The translations under genes were made by a program, and so were the position numbers. 21,189 nt of DNA from an uncultured Saprospiraceae bacterium (GTDB lineage: Bacteria > Bacteroidota > Bacteroidia > Chitinophagales > Saprospiraceae): the NCBI GenBank assembly GCA_937973565.1, contig CALJKQ010000202.1:1-21189 (forward strand), read 5' to 3'. The notes beneath the pieces were generated by a model that ran no database searches, was not told the origin of the DNA, and worked only from the letters and a program-made list of their open reading frames with translations. This document shows, one piece after another, positions 7,275 through 15,210 of the stretch (positions are counted from its first letter, which is position 1; every line of letters starts with the position of its first letter).

Positions 7275-8468
7275 TTATATCAGTCTTTCAGGCTCTCCGA
7301 CACCCGGAACCCATCCTTTGGGACTCATTTCTACAGGAACAGCCACCAGACCGGGTGTTTTTCCCCTGGAAATTTGCCCCAACTCGTCATCCATGCCCAG
7401 GGCTTCTGCACCATTGGCTGTGGCCCATAAAATAAGTTTTTCAAGGGGTAACCATGAATTATACTTTTTAATGGTCAGGATTTCCTCCCATACCGACAAT
7501 TGCCAGTTGGAAGTGAGGGAATCGGTTCCTAAAGTCATTTTTTGATTGCTGTCCACAAAAACCCGATAATCCGGCAGGTTATTTTCTATGTACAAATTGG
7601 CATTGGCACAGCTGGCCCAAAAGATCTTTTGGCTCCATTTATTGGCGGCATGGACGTCGTCCAGGGTTGTAAGGGTATTATGCACAAAAAGTGTGGTTTG
7701 CTTTGGGTCCATATGCTCAAGCGCATAATGAATGCTGGTTTTGCCATTGGGTTTAAAATGGCTTAAATCTATGCCAAAGCCATCGTAAAACGACTTAAAG
7801 CCACCTGTTCCTGAAATAAAAAGCTCATTTTCTGCCAGGGTCTCCTGATTGTGGATGCTCACAACCGCATTTTCAGGATTGGACTTATTTATGTAGTCAA
7901 ACAAGGCAGGTGACACCGTATAAGGCGCATGAGGAACCCTGCTCACTTTATCTTTGGCACCGCCGGCGAATTGAAAGGATTGATAAACCGCTTCGTATTG
8001 GTCGATGGTTGCCTTTGTCATAGCAGGATTTAAAAAATCGAACATTTCAACAAAAGTGCAGTATCGGATTTTACTCTTGCTCTTGGTTTGCAGGGTATCG
8101 GTTTTATTGGATATATCACCCACTGCCACAATGCCCTGGTCATACATGTAGCGATCTCCATCTTCTATAGCGGCTGCTATTACTTCGGGCGCAAAATCCC
8201 GATACTGAACCACATTTTTGAGAAAGGGCAGCAATGTCGTACCAGTGTCAACAAGGCCCTTCATGTGGGACAGTTCCAAATGGCAGTGTGTATTGACCAT
8301 GCCCGGAATGATGGCTCTGCTGACCGACCTTACTTCCGCCGGGTCATGAAGGTGAGAAGGTTCCAAATCCTGGATTTTACCGTTTTGATCGGTTATTATC
8401 ACTGTGTTCTGTGAAAAACCGCCATCAGCGGAGAATACGAGAGGTGCCGTAAATTTGAGAAAATTCAT
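7275..8468 (-). CDS. COG0402 metal-dependent amidohydrolase/deaminase
   Basis: This is a cytoplasmic amidohydrolase of the ATZ/TRZ, MTA/SAH-deaminase type. I chose the ATG at 8466-8468 (397 residues, MNFLKFTAPLVFSADG). The open frame upstream to 8531 adds 21 residues that resemble no family member and would run into the divergent promoter region. From this start: metal ligands NTHCHLELSH (His61, His63), substrate-binding PHAPYTVS (His180), SIHNQET (metal His206 and probable general base Glu209), and LGTDSLTSN (metal Asp316). The short N- and C-terminal beta segments typical of the family are present. NTHxHLELSH is also seen in proteins suggested to be aminofutalosine deaminases (menaquinone synthesis), but no menaquinone gene is nearby, so the substrate stays open. 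It is minus-strand, 91 bases from the peptidase gene. Confidence 0.88.
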   Translation of the reverse strand: MNFLKFTAPLVFSADGGFSQNTVIITDQNGKIQDLEPSHLHDPAEVRSVSRAIIPGMVNTHCHLELSHMKGLVDTGTTLLPFLKNVVQYRDFAPEVIAAAIEDGDRYMYDQGIVAVGDISNKTDTLQTKSKSKIRYCTFVEMFDFLNPAMTKATIDQYEAVYQSFQFAGGAKDKVSRVPHAPYTVSPALFDYINKSNPENAVVSIHNQETLAENELFISGTGGFKSFYDGFGIDLSHFKPNGKTSIHYALEHMDPKQTTLFVHNTLTTLDDVHAANKWSQKIFWASCANANLYIENNLPDYRVFVDSNQKMTLGTDSLTSNWQLSVWEEILTIKKYNSWLPLEKLILWATANGAEALGMDDELGQISRGKTPGLVAVPVEMSPKGWVPGVGEPERLI

Positions 8469-8572
8469 AAAAATGGTCTTGTTAATGTCCGGGCAATAAA
8501 AATAATTGAAAATTGTATTAACATAGTACAAACGCCATCATTTTTACTCTTACCTTAGAGAACACAAAACTT

Positions 8573-10894
8573 ATGAAGTTTACTTTCACATTATTATGCA
8601 TTACCATTTTTTTAGGTCAATGGTTACAGGCTCAGCCATCTCCCTGTGGACCTACGCCTGCGATGACGCCTACCTGTGTGGAAGCTTGCATCATTTGCGA
8701 CATTGATGGTTTTACGGGTATCAACAACAGCAATATAACCGGCCAGGCTCCTCCGGGCTTTTGCACATCTTATGTCCATCACATGCAATGGATTGCTTTT
8801 ATTGCCGGGACAACCAACCTCACCATAGAATTGGAAGTGTTCAATTGCCGGAGCAACGACGGCTTGGAAGTAGGCATTTATGAAGCCATTGAATGTAAAA
8901 ATTACAGAAAGGTTTCAGATTGTGATACTGATATTCCACCCAACAGCAAACGAATATTCAAGAATACAGTGCCACTGACCATTGGCCAGTATTACTTTTG
9001 GGTAATGGATGGCAGTAACAATGACGTGTGCAATTATACCATCAGGGTATTGGAAGGATCAACCAAAGTGGCACCCCTCATGGTTCCTGCGGCCATAGAA
9101 GTACCGCCTGTATTGTGTCAAGGCAAACAATTTACCATAACCACACCGGGAGTGACAGGAGCCACTATTTATGAATGGTGGGTGGATGGTATTTTTTCGG
9201 GTACAGGCAAAAATATTCCGGTTGAGATAAATACAGCAGGAAAACATACCATTTGTCTGGATGCCTTGAATGTATGCGATCGCGCTCCACAGAACTGCAT
9301 CGAAATTGAAGTGTTGCCAACCAAAGAAAATACGCTGAAACACGAGGTCTGTTTTGGGGAATGTTTTAAATATGCAGGAAATGAGTTCTGTACCGCTGGC
9401 ATCCATGATGTCATCTTTAGTGCGGCCAATGGCTGCGACAGCATTGTTCACCTGGATTTGACCATTAAGGAACAGGTTGAGGTTTCTCAGCAAGCCCGTA
9501 TTTGCGAAGGAGAAAGTCTGACATTGGGAGACGATAGTTTCACAACAGAAGGCTCTCACATTGGATACGTGACTGACCAGGAGGGATGCAGGGTAAAAGT
9601 AAACCTAGATTTGGAAGTTATTAAGTGTAATATACAGGCCGGGGCCTCTATGGTTCCCGTTACGTGTACCGGTAAGCGGGATGGCAGATTGAAATTTTCA
9701 GTTACCCATGGTACGCCTCCCTTTACCTATCGATGGAAGCGTTTGGAAAACGAAAGTGAGGTGGGTGCAGGCAACATCAGTGGTGAGAATGTTGATATAA
9801 CAATAACCGACCTTGACGAGGGTACCTATTTGATTGAGATTTACGACAATTTCGGCAATGTCTCTGTCGTGCAAAGTTATGTAACACAGCCCAAGCCTTT
9901 GAAGGTAGCTATTGAAGATTCACTGATCAATGGCTTTCATGTGCTGTGTCATGGGGATGCCACCGCAGCGCTGACGGCTTCCGGAGCAGGAGGCAGTGGA
10001 CAATACAAATGGCTTTGGTCGAATGGCTCAACATCCGCCGGTGTTGAAGGTCTGGCAGCAGGTATCAATGAAGTGGTGCTTACAGATGAAAACGGATGTG
10101 AGGCAAGGTCTTCGGTTGAAATCAAAGAGCCGGAAGCACTCCTACTTTCTATCAACGTGACACCACCGGATTGCAGTGGAGCCAATTCAGGAAGTATTGA
10201 TCTTCAGGATACGTTGGGAGGTGTGGGACAATACCGGCTCACCCTGAATGGCAACGAGACAAGCTTTCCCATAAAGGATCTGGGTACGGGAATTTATGAA
10301 GTACAAATGACCGATTTGAATGGTTGCCGCACATCGGTATCAGATACGCTGAGGTCTTTGGAAATTCCTGCAATCAGTGGAGATTCACTTTACCAGATAC
10401 TTTTAGGCGACAGCATCAGTTTTGAAATTTACTCCTCTGTTGAGCCGATGAAGGTTGAATGGTCTCCTTTGGTGGATATCGCATCACCCGATCAATTGCA
10501 GACCATTGCACGCCCGGTTCAAAGCAGAATATACGAAGTAAGCGTAAGTTCTAAAGATGGATGTATACGAAAATACAATGTTGCTGTAAACGTGGAAAAA
10601 AGAAGGAGTTTTGTAATTTCCAACGGTGTTGTGCAGACAGAAGGTAGCAACCACAGACTTCGGTATTTTGCGGGGCCTGACGTGGCAGGCATTCTGAAAT
10701 ATGCTGTTTACGACCGATGGGGAAGTAAAGTTTTTGATGCTGAAAATTTGCCGGCAGGCGTTATTGACCTGCCCTGGGACCTCACCTTCAGAGGTAAAGC
10801 AGTAATGGCCGGTGTTTATACCTGGATGGCAGAAGTATCTTACATTGATGGAGAAGTAGTGAGGTATACCGGAGGGTTAACCATTCTGGAATGA
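8573..10894 (+). CDS. Secreted SprB-repeat protein with type B T9SS C-terminal domain
   Basis: This is a 773-residue exported protein, predicted to be surface-attached or released by the type IX secretion system. The signal peptide is MKFTFTLLCITIFLGQWLQA, cleaved near residue 20. Residues about 25-162 form a cysteine-rich beta domain. About 165-250 is Ig/PKD-like. Two short repeats of the CEGES...F...G...NGCDS..L.L type lie at about 257-299 and 305-350. Three SprB-type repeats follow at about 360-440, 455-518 and 530-593 (for example WSNGSTS...GLAAGINEVVLTDENGC). Residues 677-773 match the gliding-motility-associated C-terminal (CHU_C) domain, with YAVYDRWGSKVF (710-721) and GVYTW (747-751). 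The usual N-terminal PNGDG motif of that domain is degenerate. The ligand and role are unknown; adhesion is a guess. It ends 18 bases inside the convergent membrane-protein gene. Confidence 0.88.
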   Translation: MKFTFTLLCITIFLGQWLQAQPSPCGPTPAMTPTCVEACIICDIDGFTGINNSNITGQAPPGFCTSYVHHMQWIAFIAGTTNLTIELEVFNCRSNDGLEVGIYEAIECKNYRKVSDCDTDIPPNSKRIFKNTVPLTIGQYYFWVMDGSNNDVCNYTIRVLEGSTKVAPLMVPAAIEVPPVLCQGKQFTITTPGVTGATIYEWWVDGIFSGTGKNIPVEINTAGKHTICLDALNVCDRAPQNCIEIEVLPTKENTLKHEVCFGECFKYAGNEFCTAGIHDVIFSAANGCDSIVHLDLTIKEQVEVSQQARICEGESLTLGDDSFTTEGSHIGYVTDQEGCRVKVNLDLEVIKCNIQAGASMVPVTCTGKRDGRLKFSVTHGTPPFTYRWKRLENESEVGAGNISGENVDITITDLDEGTYLIEIYDNFGNVSVVQSYVTQPKPLKVAIEDSLINGFHVLCHGDATAALTASGAGGSGQYKWLWSNGSTSAGVEGLAAGINEVVLTDENGCEARSSVEIKEPEALLLSINVTPPDCSGANSGSIDLQDTLGGVGQYRLTLNGNETSFPIKDLGTGIYEVQMTDLNGCRTSVSDTLRSLEIPAISGDSLYQILLGDSISFEIYSSVEPMKVEWSPLVDIASPDQLQTIARPVQSRIYEVSVSSKDGCIRKYNVAVNVEKRRSFVISNGVVQTEGSNHRLRYFAGPDVAGILKYAVYDRWGSKVFDAENLPAGVIDLPWDLTFRGKAVMAGVYTWMAEVSYIDGEVVRYTGGLTILE

Positions 10895-11485
10895 AGCCGT
10901 GTTTCTATGGATTAGATAGAGACTAATTACCAATGACACAAAAGATAATTTTTGCATTACAGGTAAAAACAAAAGCGCAAAACCCAGGTAATAAAGACAG
11001 GCAGTTGTGACCAGCATGGCAGCCGTAAATAAAAGAACGACCCTGGTCAACAGAGGGGCGAAATTCCAAACCGGCCTTGCCAATATAGATCCGTATGCGA
11101 TCAATCCGATTATCAACAGCGTTACAAAGTAATTGTGCCAGGGGGTAAATAAAAATACAGCACCCACCAGGGAAGACCCTAAGCCGGCTGATGCCATGTT
11201 CAGGTGCAAAGGCTTTAATGCGTATTTTTGAAGGATAACATACATAGAGCCAAAAAGCGCAGCGGAGCCCACTAATCCTGCTCCAATAGCATAAGGTCTG
11301 GCAGCGTTTAGTCGCCCGTTTAGAGCATATGGATCCAGCAAATTGCACCAGTAATTGTGCAGCATGCTGAAGCCTTGTGCATGGATATTATGGGGTGATC
11401 CACCGGGATACAACTCGACGGCAACGATCATTAAGAGCAGGGCAAGTGAGGAAAAAACCTTTAACCAAACGCCCTGGTGAGTCAT
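10877..11485 (-). CDS. Hypothetical six-helix membrane protein
   Basis: I do not recognise this 202-residue protein with certainty. It has about six hydrophobic helices: residues roughly 8-25, 65-86, 97-115, 117-134, 145-167 and 172-194. A conserved-looking soluble segment lies between helices 1 and 2, with YPGGSPH, SMLHNYWCNLLD and NGRLNAARPYAIG (about 26-68). The overall pattern vaguely resembles small integral membrane families such as DUF998, but I cannot confirm that. It is the last gene of an apparent operon, starting 12 bases after the Kazal lipoprotein stop. Its 3' end overlaps the secreted-protein gene by 18 bases. Clean frame, helical pattern and tight spacing all support a real gene. 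Confidence 0.75.
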   Translation of the reverse strand: MTHQGVWLKVFSSLALLLMIVAVELYPGGSPHNIHAQGFSMLHNYWCNLLDPYALNGRLNAARPYAIGAGLVGSAALFGSMYVILQKYALKPLHLNMASAGLGSSLVGAVFLFTPWHNYFVTLLIIGLIAYGSILARPVWNFAPLLTRVVLLFTAAMLVTTACLYYLGFALLFLPVMQKLSFVSLVISLYLIHRNTASFQNG

Positions 11486-11497
11486 GATGTAGCAGCG

Positions 11498-11863
11498 TTA
11501 TTTAACAGCTGTTTTTACGGCTTTCGTGCAAGGACCCCATTGGTATTTGATCACACCTGCCTTGCCGGCTTCACATGCATTTTTATACGTTTTGCCATTG
11601 CAGCCACAAACGGGTCGCCGATCGTCATCACATTTCATGGATGGTTGGGCAAGGGTTTTGTCATAACAATCTATGGGGGCAGCAGATTTTTCTTCTGCGC
11701 CCGGCGTATTGGGATCCAGAGGTGCCGGGGGTGGGGTATCAGTAGTCTCAGTCGAGTTTGAAGTTTGTTCTTCGGTCGTGGTGCTTTCAGGAGAAGCCGC
11801 ACGGTTGCAGGCAATAACAGTGGTAAACAGGATCAGCGCAAATAAAAAAGATCTGTAATTCAT
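11498..11863 (-). CDS. Kazal-domain lipoprotein, putative protease inhibitor
   Basis: This is a 121-residue lipoprotein. A signal sequence ends in a lipobox, TTVIAC, with lipid-bearing Cys19. A Ser/Thr/Pro/Glu-rich spacer (about 20-62) follows, then a compact Kazal-type domain (about 66-112). It contains six cysteines (66, 78, 86, 88, 97, 112) and the hallmark PVCGCNGKTYKNACEAGKAG. Kazal domains typically inhibit serine proteases by inserting a reactive loop into the active site; bacterial members are mostly uncharacterised, and some may be structural. No clear lipoprotein surface-export signal follows the Cys, so a periplasmic-facing location is more likely. It lies between alanine dehydrogenase (15 bases upstream) and the membrane protein (12 bases downstream) and is probably co-transcribed. 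The target protease is unknown. Confidence 0.88.
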   Translation of the reverse strand: MNYRSFLFALILFTTVIACNRAASPESTTTEEQTSNSTETTDTPPPAPLDPNTPGAEEKSAAPIDCYDKTLAQPSMKCDDDRRPVCGCNGKTYKNACEAGKAGVIKYQWGPCTKAVKTAVK

Positions 11864-11878
11864 TATCGTTTTTAAAAT

Positions 11879-13105
11879 TTAAATCACACTCGTCAACAAA
11901 AGTGCGAGGTTGGTGTATTTTTTCCCAAATCTTTTGGAAAGATACTCATTGGTAAGGCAGGCTTTGTAAGTATAGCAGCCATTTCTTATCCCTTCATGCA
12001 TCGACATCAGGTTTTCCATGTTGTGGCTTTCCATGATTTTAACGAGTAAAGGGGTGAGAATGTTACTGATGGCAGTAGAGGCTGTACGACTTACCTGGGA
12101 GGGGATATTGGGCACACAATAATGGATGACACCGTGCTTGATAAAAGTAGGGTTATCCAGGGTTGTGATTTCCGAAGTTTCGAAGCATCCACCCTGGTCG
12201 ATGGATACATCGATGAGGATGGAACCCTCTTTCATTCTGGATACCATTTCCTCTGTTATGAGGATAGGAGCCCTGCCGTGTTTGGAGTGGATGGCTCCGA
12301 TTACCACATCTGCAGAAGTCAGTTGGTGGGCAAGATACACCGGGTTGATGGTAGAGGTATGCAGATGGCGGCCTACATTGGTTTGAAGCCGCATAATTTT
12401 TGAGATGTCGTTGTCAAAAATCCTCACCGAACAACCCAGGCCGAGGGCCGTTTTTACGGCATATTCTGCCACAACACCAGCTCCCAGGATGACCACCTTG
12501 GCAGGAGGTACGCCGGAAACTCCACCTAAAAGCAGACCTCTGCCGCCGCTGTGGCTTTTGAGTAATTCTCCTGCCGTGAGCATCACAGAAATACCGGCAA
12601 TCTCGCTCATAATGCGCACAATGGGAAAGCTACCATCTGTGGATTGGAGGTATTCCATAGCAAAAGCCGTTATGCGTTTGCTGAGTAATTTTTCGATATA
12701 AGTTTCATTAATGATGGGCAAGTGGAGCGGAGAGATCAACGTTTGGTCTACCGCCATCAAGTCCAGTTCTTCAGCCGTCGGAGGTGCTACTTTTACAAGG
12801 ATATTAGCCTGAAAAACGGTTTTTTTATCATGGCAGATTTCTGCTCCTGCTTCTGAGTAGGCGTGATCAGAATAGTTGGATTTTTCGCCGGCTCCACTTT
12901 CAAGCAGCACACGGAATCCGGAAGCTACCAAAACTCGTACAGAGTTAGGCACTATAGCCACCCTGTTTTCGACCATGGTCACTTCTTTAGGGATACCTAA
13001 AACGAAAGAGTTGCGTTTTTCCTGAACAGCCAGGGTTTCAGGCAAGGTCTCGAACTGGCCTTTGGTGAAAAATTCAGAATAGGGTAATTTAATTGATCCT
13101 CCCAT
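11879..13105 (-). CDS. ald: Alanine dehydrogenase
   Basis: Ald interconverts L-alanine and pyruvate with NAD and ammonium in the cytoplasm. The 408-residue protein has a 33-residue N-terminal extension before the conserved core (VLGIPKEVTMVENRVAIVP), where many family members simply start. Substrate residues are Arg48 in ENRVAIVP, Lys105 in ILVKVAPP and His128 in SPLHLP. The nucleotide fold has GAGVVA (208-213, a GxGxxA variant as in other Ald proteins) and an acidic residue at the end of strand 2 (Asp231), consistent with NAD. The active-site Asp303 is in SIDQGGCFETS. It may head an operon with the Kazal lipoprotein and membrane protein. It is divergent from the DUF3857 group, with 117 bases between start codons. 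The related PntA and lysine-oxoglutarate dehydrogenases are less likely given these motifs. Confidence 0.92.
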   Translation of the reverse strand: MGGSIKLPYSEFFTKGQFETLPETLAVQEKRNSFVLGIPKEVTMVENRVAIVPNSVRVLVASGFRVLLESGAGEKSNYSDHAYSEAGAEICHDKKTVFQANILVKVAPPTAEELDLMAVDQTLISPLHLPIINETYIEKLLSKRITAFAMEYLQSTDGSFPIVRIMSEIAGISVMLTAGELLKSHSGGRGLLLGGVSGVPPAKVVILGAGVVAEYAVKTALGLGCSVRIFDNDISKIMRLQTNVGRHLHTSTINPVYLAHQLTSADVVIGAIHSKHGRAPILITEEMVSRMKEGSILIDVSIDQGGCFETSEITTLDNPTFIKHGVIHYCVPNIPSQVSRTASTAISNILTPLLVKIMESHNMENLMSMHEGIRNGCYTYKACLTNEYLSKRFGKKYTNLALLLTSVI

Positions 13106-13196
13106 AGTGATGGTAAAAATAAAAAATTTCGTTTAAGTATAGGGGCTAAAAAGTAAAAAAAATGGCAAAGGAGGCCCATATGATTGAAATTTGTAA

Positions 13197-13204
13197 TATA
13201 TTTG
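13197..13204 (+). promoter_or_regulatory. Bacteroidota -7 element of the DUF3857 operon
   Basis: TATATTTG is a full match to TAnnTTTG and lies 18 bases before the GTG at 13223. Transcription would then begin near 13211, downstream of the possible TTG start at 13184, which therefore should not be translated. No good TTTG appears at -33, so the promoter may be weak or need an activator. Confidence 0.55.
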
Positions 13205-13222
13205 GATAGTAATTTAAACGTC

Positions 13223-15196
13223 GTGAAGAATTTTTTAACAGTAATCTCTTGTTGGCTTTTCGCATTTCAGTTAAGCGGGCAGGATGTTATAAGTGCTATT
13301 CCGGGACGCGTTAATAAGGAAGATTTTAATGCCGAAAAATATAATGTAGATCAGCAAGCCGGTGCCATCGTTTTGTTTGACAAGGGTTATACAGAATTTA
13401 CCGTAAACAGTGCTGATGTTTTTGAACAAAAAGTTTTTAGGCACAAGAGAATTTTGATCCTTAAAAATAGTGGTTTTGAGGCGGCGACAGAAAAGATTTA
13501 CCTCATTAATGATGGAGATTACAATGAAAAACTGCTGAATTTTGAAGCAACCACCTTTTATCTGTCGGATGGAAATGTCATATCTCAAAAACTGGATAAA
13601 TCTCATATCCAAAAAGCCAGGCACAACCGCTTTCTCACTTCTATTGCTTTTGCCTTTCCCAATGTTAAAGAAGGGGTTATAATTGAATTTACCTATACTT
13701 ACACTACCATGTTGTCTGGTCAATTTATGCCCTGGCACTTCCAGGATGAATACCCAGTAGTATGGAGTGAATACGGTGTTAAAGTTCCCAGTTTTATAGT
13801 TTTCAGTTATACACTAAAAGGCAATAGAAAGTGTGATATTGATACCTTAAGGCAGGTAGTAACCCGGTATTTTTCAAAGGGTCGGGCTTATTTTGATGTT
13901 AAAGACACGTCAACCGAACGAAGGTGGGTCATGAAAAATTTGCCTGCCTTCAGAGAGGAACCTTTTATAGCTTCAAAAGAAAATTTGCTTTCTTCACTTT
14001 CTTTTCAGGCTTTGGAGGCTAAAGAACCCCTTCGACCCCGCTACCTGACTCCCAGTTGGGAAGAGGTCAATAAAGAGTTCCTCTTACATCCTTATCTTGG
14101 ATTTCCGCTTTCTCACACACCGGTTTACATCAAAACGCTGCTGGCGGAATTGGGCATTGACAGTATGCATGAGCATCAAAAACCAAAAAAAATATTCGAA
14201 TACGTCCGGGACAACATTGAAAGTTACTCGTCAGATGATATTTTGATAAACAGCAGTCTGGAAGACGTAGTCAAAAATAAAAAAGGCAGTAAAAGTGAAG
14301 CAAATTTGTTGTTGATACTGATGCTTAGAAATGCCGGCTTTGATGCCAAACCACTATTAATAAGTACACGACAAAATGGCCGGCTGAGTAAGGTATATCC
14401 GATAATGCGTGAGTACAACCATGTGTTGTGCTATTTGTCCATGAACAATGTGAAATATACACTGGATGCCTCAGAAAAATTTTTGGGCTTCGGAAAATAC
14501 TATGATGAACACTGGAATGATTTTGGTCTGCTCATTGGCGATGAATTGAATAAATTGGCAATGTCCCCTGATTCTGTGCGTCAGAAAGAAACAGTTTTGT
14601 GTCGCATTAAAGCCATGGATGATTCAAGATGGGAGACTTATATAGAATACAAGACCTCAGATGCACAGGCATTCGCACTTAGAAGAAAAACCGAACTCAG
14701 GCAAGAAGCTTTGGTACATGAAATTGCTGAAATATTGGGCATGGATGCTGCCGATGACATTTCAGTCGATTCCATAATGTCTTTTGACCAACCATTGCTG
14801 ATCAGAACTCATTCCGCGGAAGAAATGGGGGATTCTTTGGTATATATATTGCCATTCAAGCATGGGATTTTAAGAGAAAATCCGTTCAAAGATAAGGACA
14901 GAAACTTTCCGGTTGAATTTGCCTGCTTACAGGAATACCAGATGGTAACTTTCATTGAGATTCCCGCAAACTACAGACTGGAATCATTGCCCGAAAGCAA
15001 AATATTTCAATTGGATGAAGAAAAATCGCTTGTGTTTGAAATAAAATTTACAGCCGACAACAACAAGGTAACAGCCCGTTCAAAGATTAAATTCAACCGG
15101 GCATTTTTTGAAGCAGATGAATACCAAGCATTACGTGAAACATATGATTACATTGTCCAGAGACACAATGCATCGGTGGTGCTTCGCAAACAATAA
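13223..15196 (+). CDS. DUF3857/transglutaminase-like exported protein, Cys replaced (first of three)
   Basis: I start this at GTG 13223 (657 residues), because that gives a clean signal peptide VKNFLTVISCWLFAFQLSGQ. The in-frame TTG at 13184 would lie upstream of the -7 box at 13197-13204. Layout: N-terminal DUF3857 beta domain (about 25-250, with LFDKG, RILILKNSGF and VKEGVIIEFTY), a transglutaminase-like domain (about 300-425), and a C-terminal beta domain. At the position of the catalytic Cys in GDCKG the protein has Lys357 (GSKSE). The His (His400, EYNHVL) and Asp (Asp415, TLDAS) positions are kept. Classical transglutaminase or protease chemistry is therefore unlikely. It is clearly paralogous to the next gene throughout. 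Location is inferred to be periplasmic; the function is unknown. Confidence 0.85.
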   Translation: MKNFLTVISCWLFAFQLSGQDVISAIPGRVNKEDFNAEKYNVDQQAGAIVLFDKGYTEFTVNSADVFEQKVFRHKRILILKNSGFEAATEKIYLINDGDYNEKLLNFEATTFYLSDGNVISQKLDKSHIQKARHNRFLTSIAFAFPNVKEGVIIEFTYTYTTMLSGQFMPWHFQDEYPVVWSEYGVKVPSFIVFSYTLKGNRKCDIDTLRQVVTRYFSKGRAYFDVKDTSTERRWVMKNLPAFREEPFIASKENLLSSLSFQALEAKEPLRPRYLTPSWEEVNKEFLLHPYLGFPLSHTPVYIKTLLAELGIDSMHEHQKPKKIFEYVRDNIESYSSDDILINSSLEDVVKNKKGSKSEANLLLILMLRNAGFDAKPLLISTRQNGRLSKVYPIMREYNHVLCYLSMNNVKYTLDASEKFLGFGKYYDEHWNDFGLLIGDELNKLAMSPDSVRQKETVLCRIKAMDDSRWETYIEYKTSDAQAFALRRKTELRQEALVHEIAEILGMDAADDISVDSIMSFDQPLLIRTHSAEEMGDSLVYILPFKHGILRENPFKDKDRNFPVEFACLQEYQMVTFIEIPANYRLESLPESKIFQLDEEKSLVFEIKFTADNNKVTARSKIKFNRAFFEADEYQALRETYDYIVQRHNASVVLRKQ

Positions 15197-15210
15197 ATTT
15201 ATTAACGAAA

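Noticed and set aside
7275..8468. Firm call as aminofutalosine deaminase (MqnX)
   Set aside because: The NTHxHLELSH motif is shared more widely in COG0402 and no menaquinone gene is nearby, so only the family is claimed.
8469..8531. N-terminal 21-residue extension of the COG0402 amidohydrolase (MYYVNTIFNYFYCPDINKTIF)
   Set aside because: It resembles no family member and lies in the divergent promoter region; the ATG at 8466-8468 gives the expected N-terminal beta segment.
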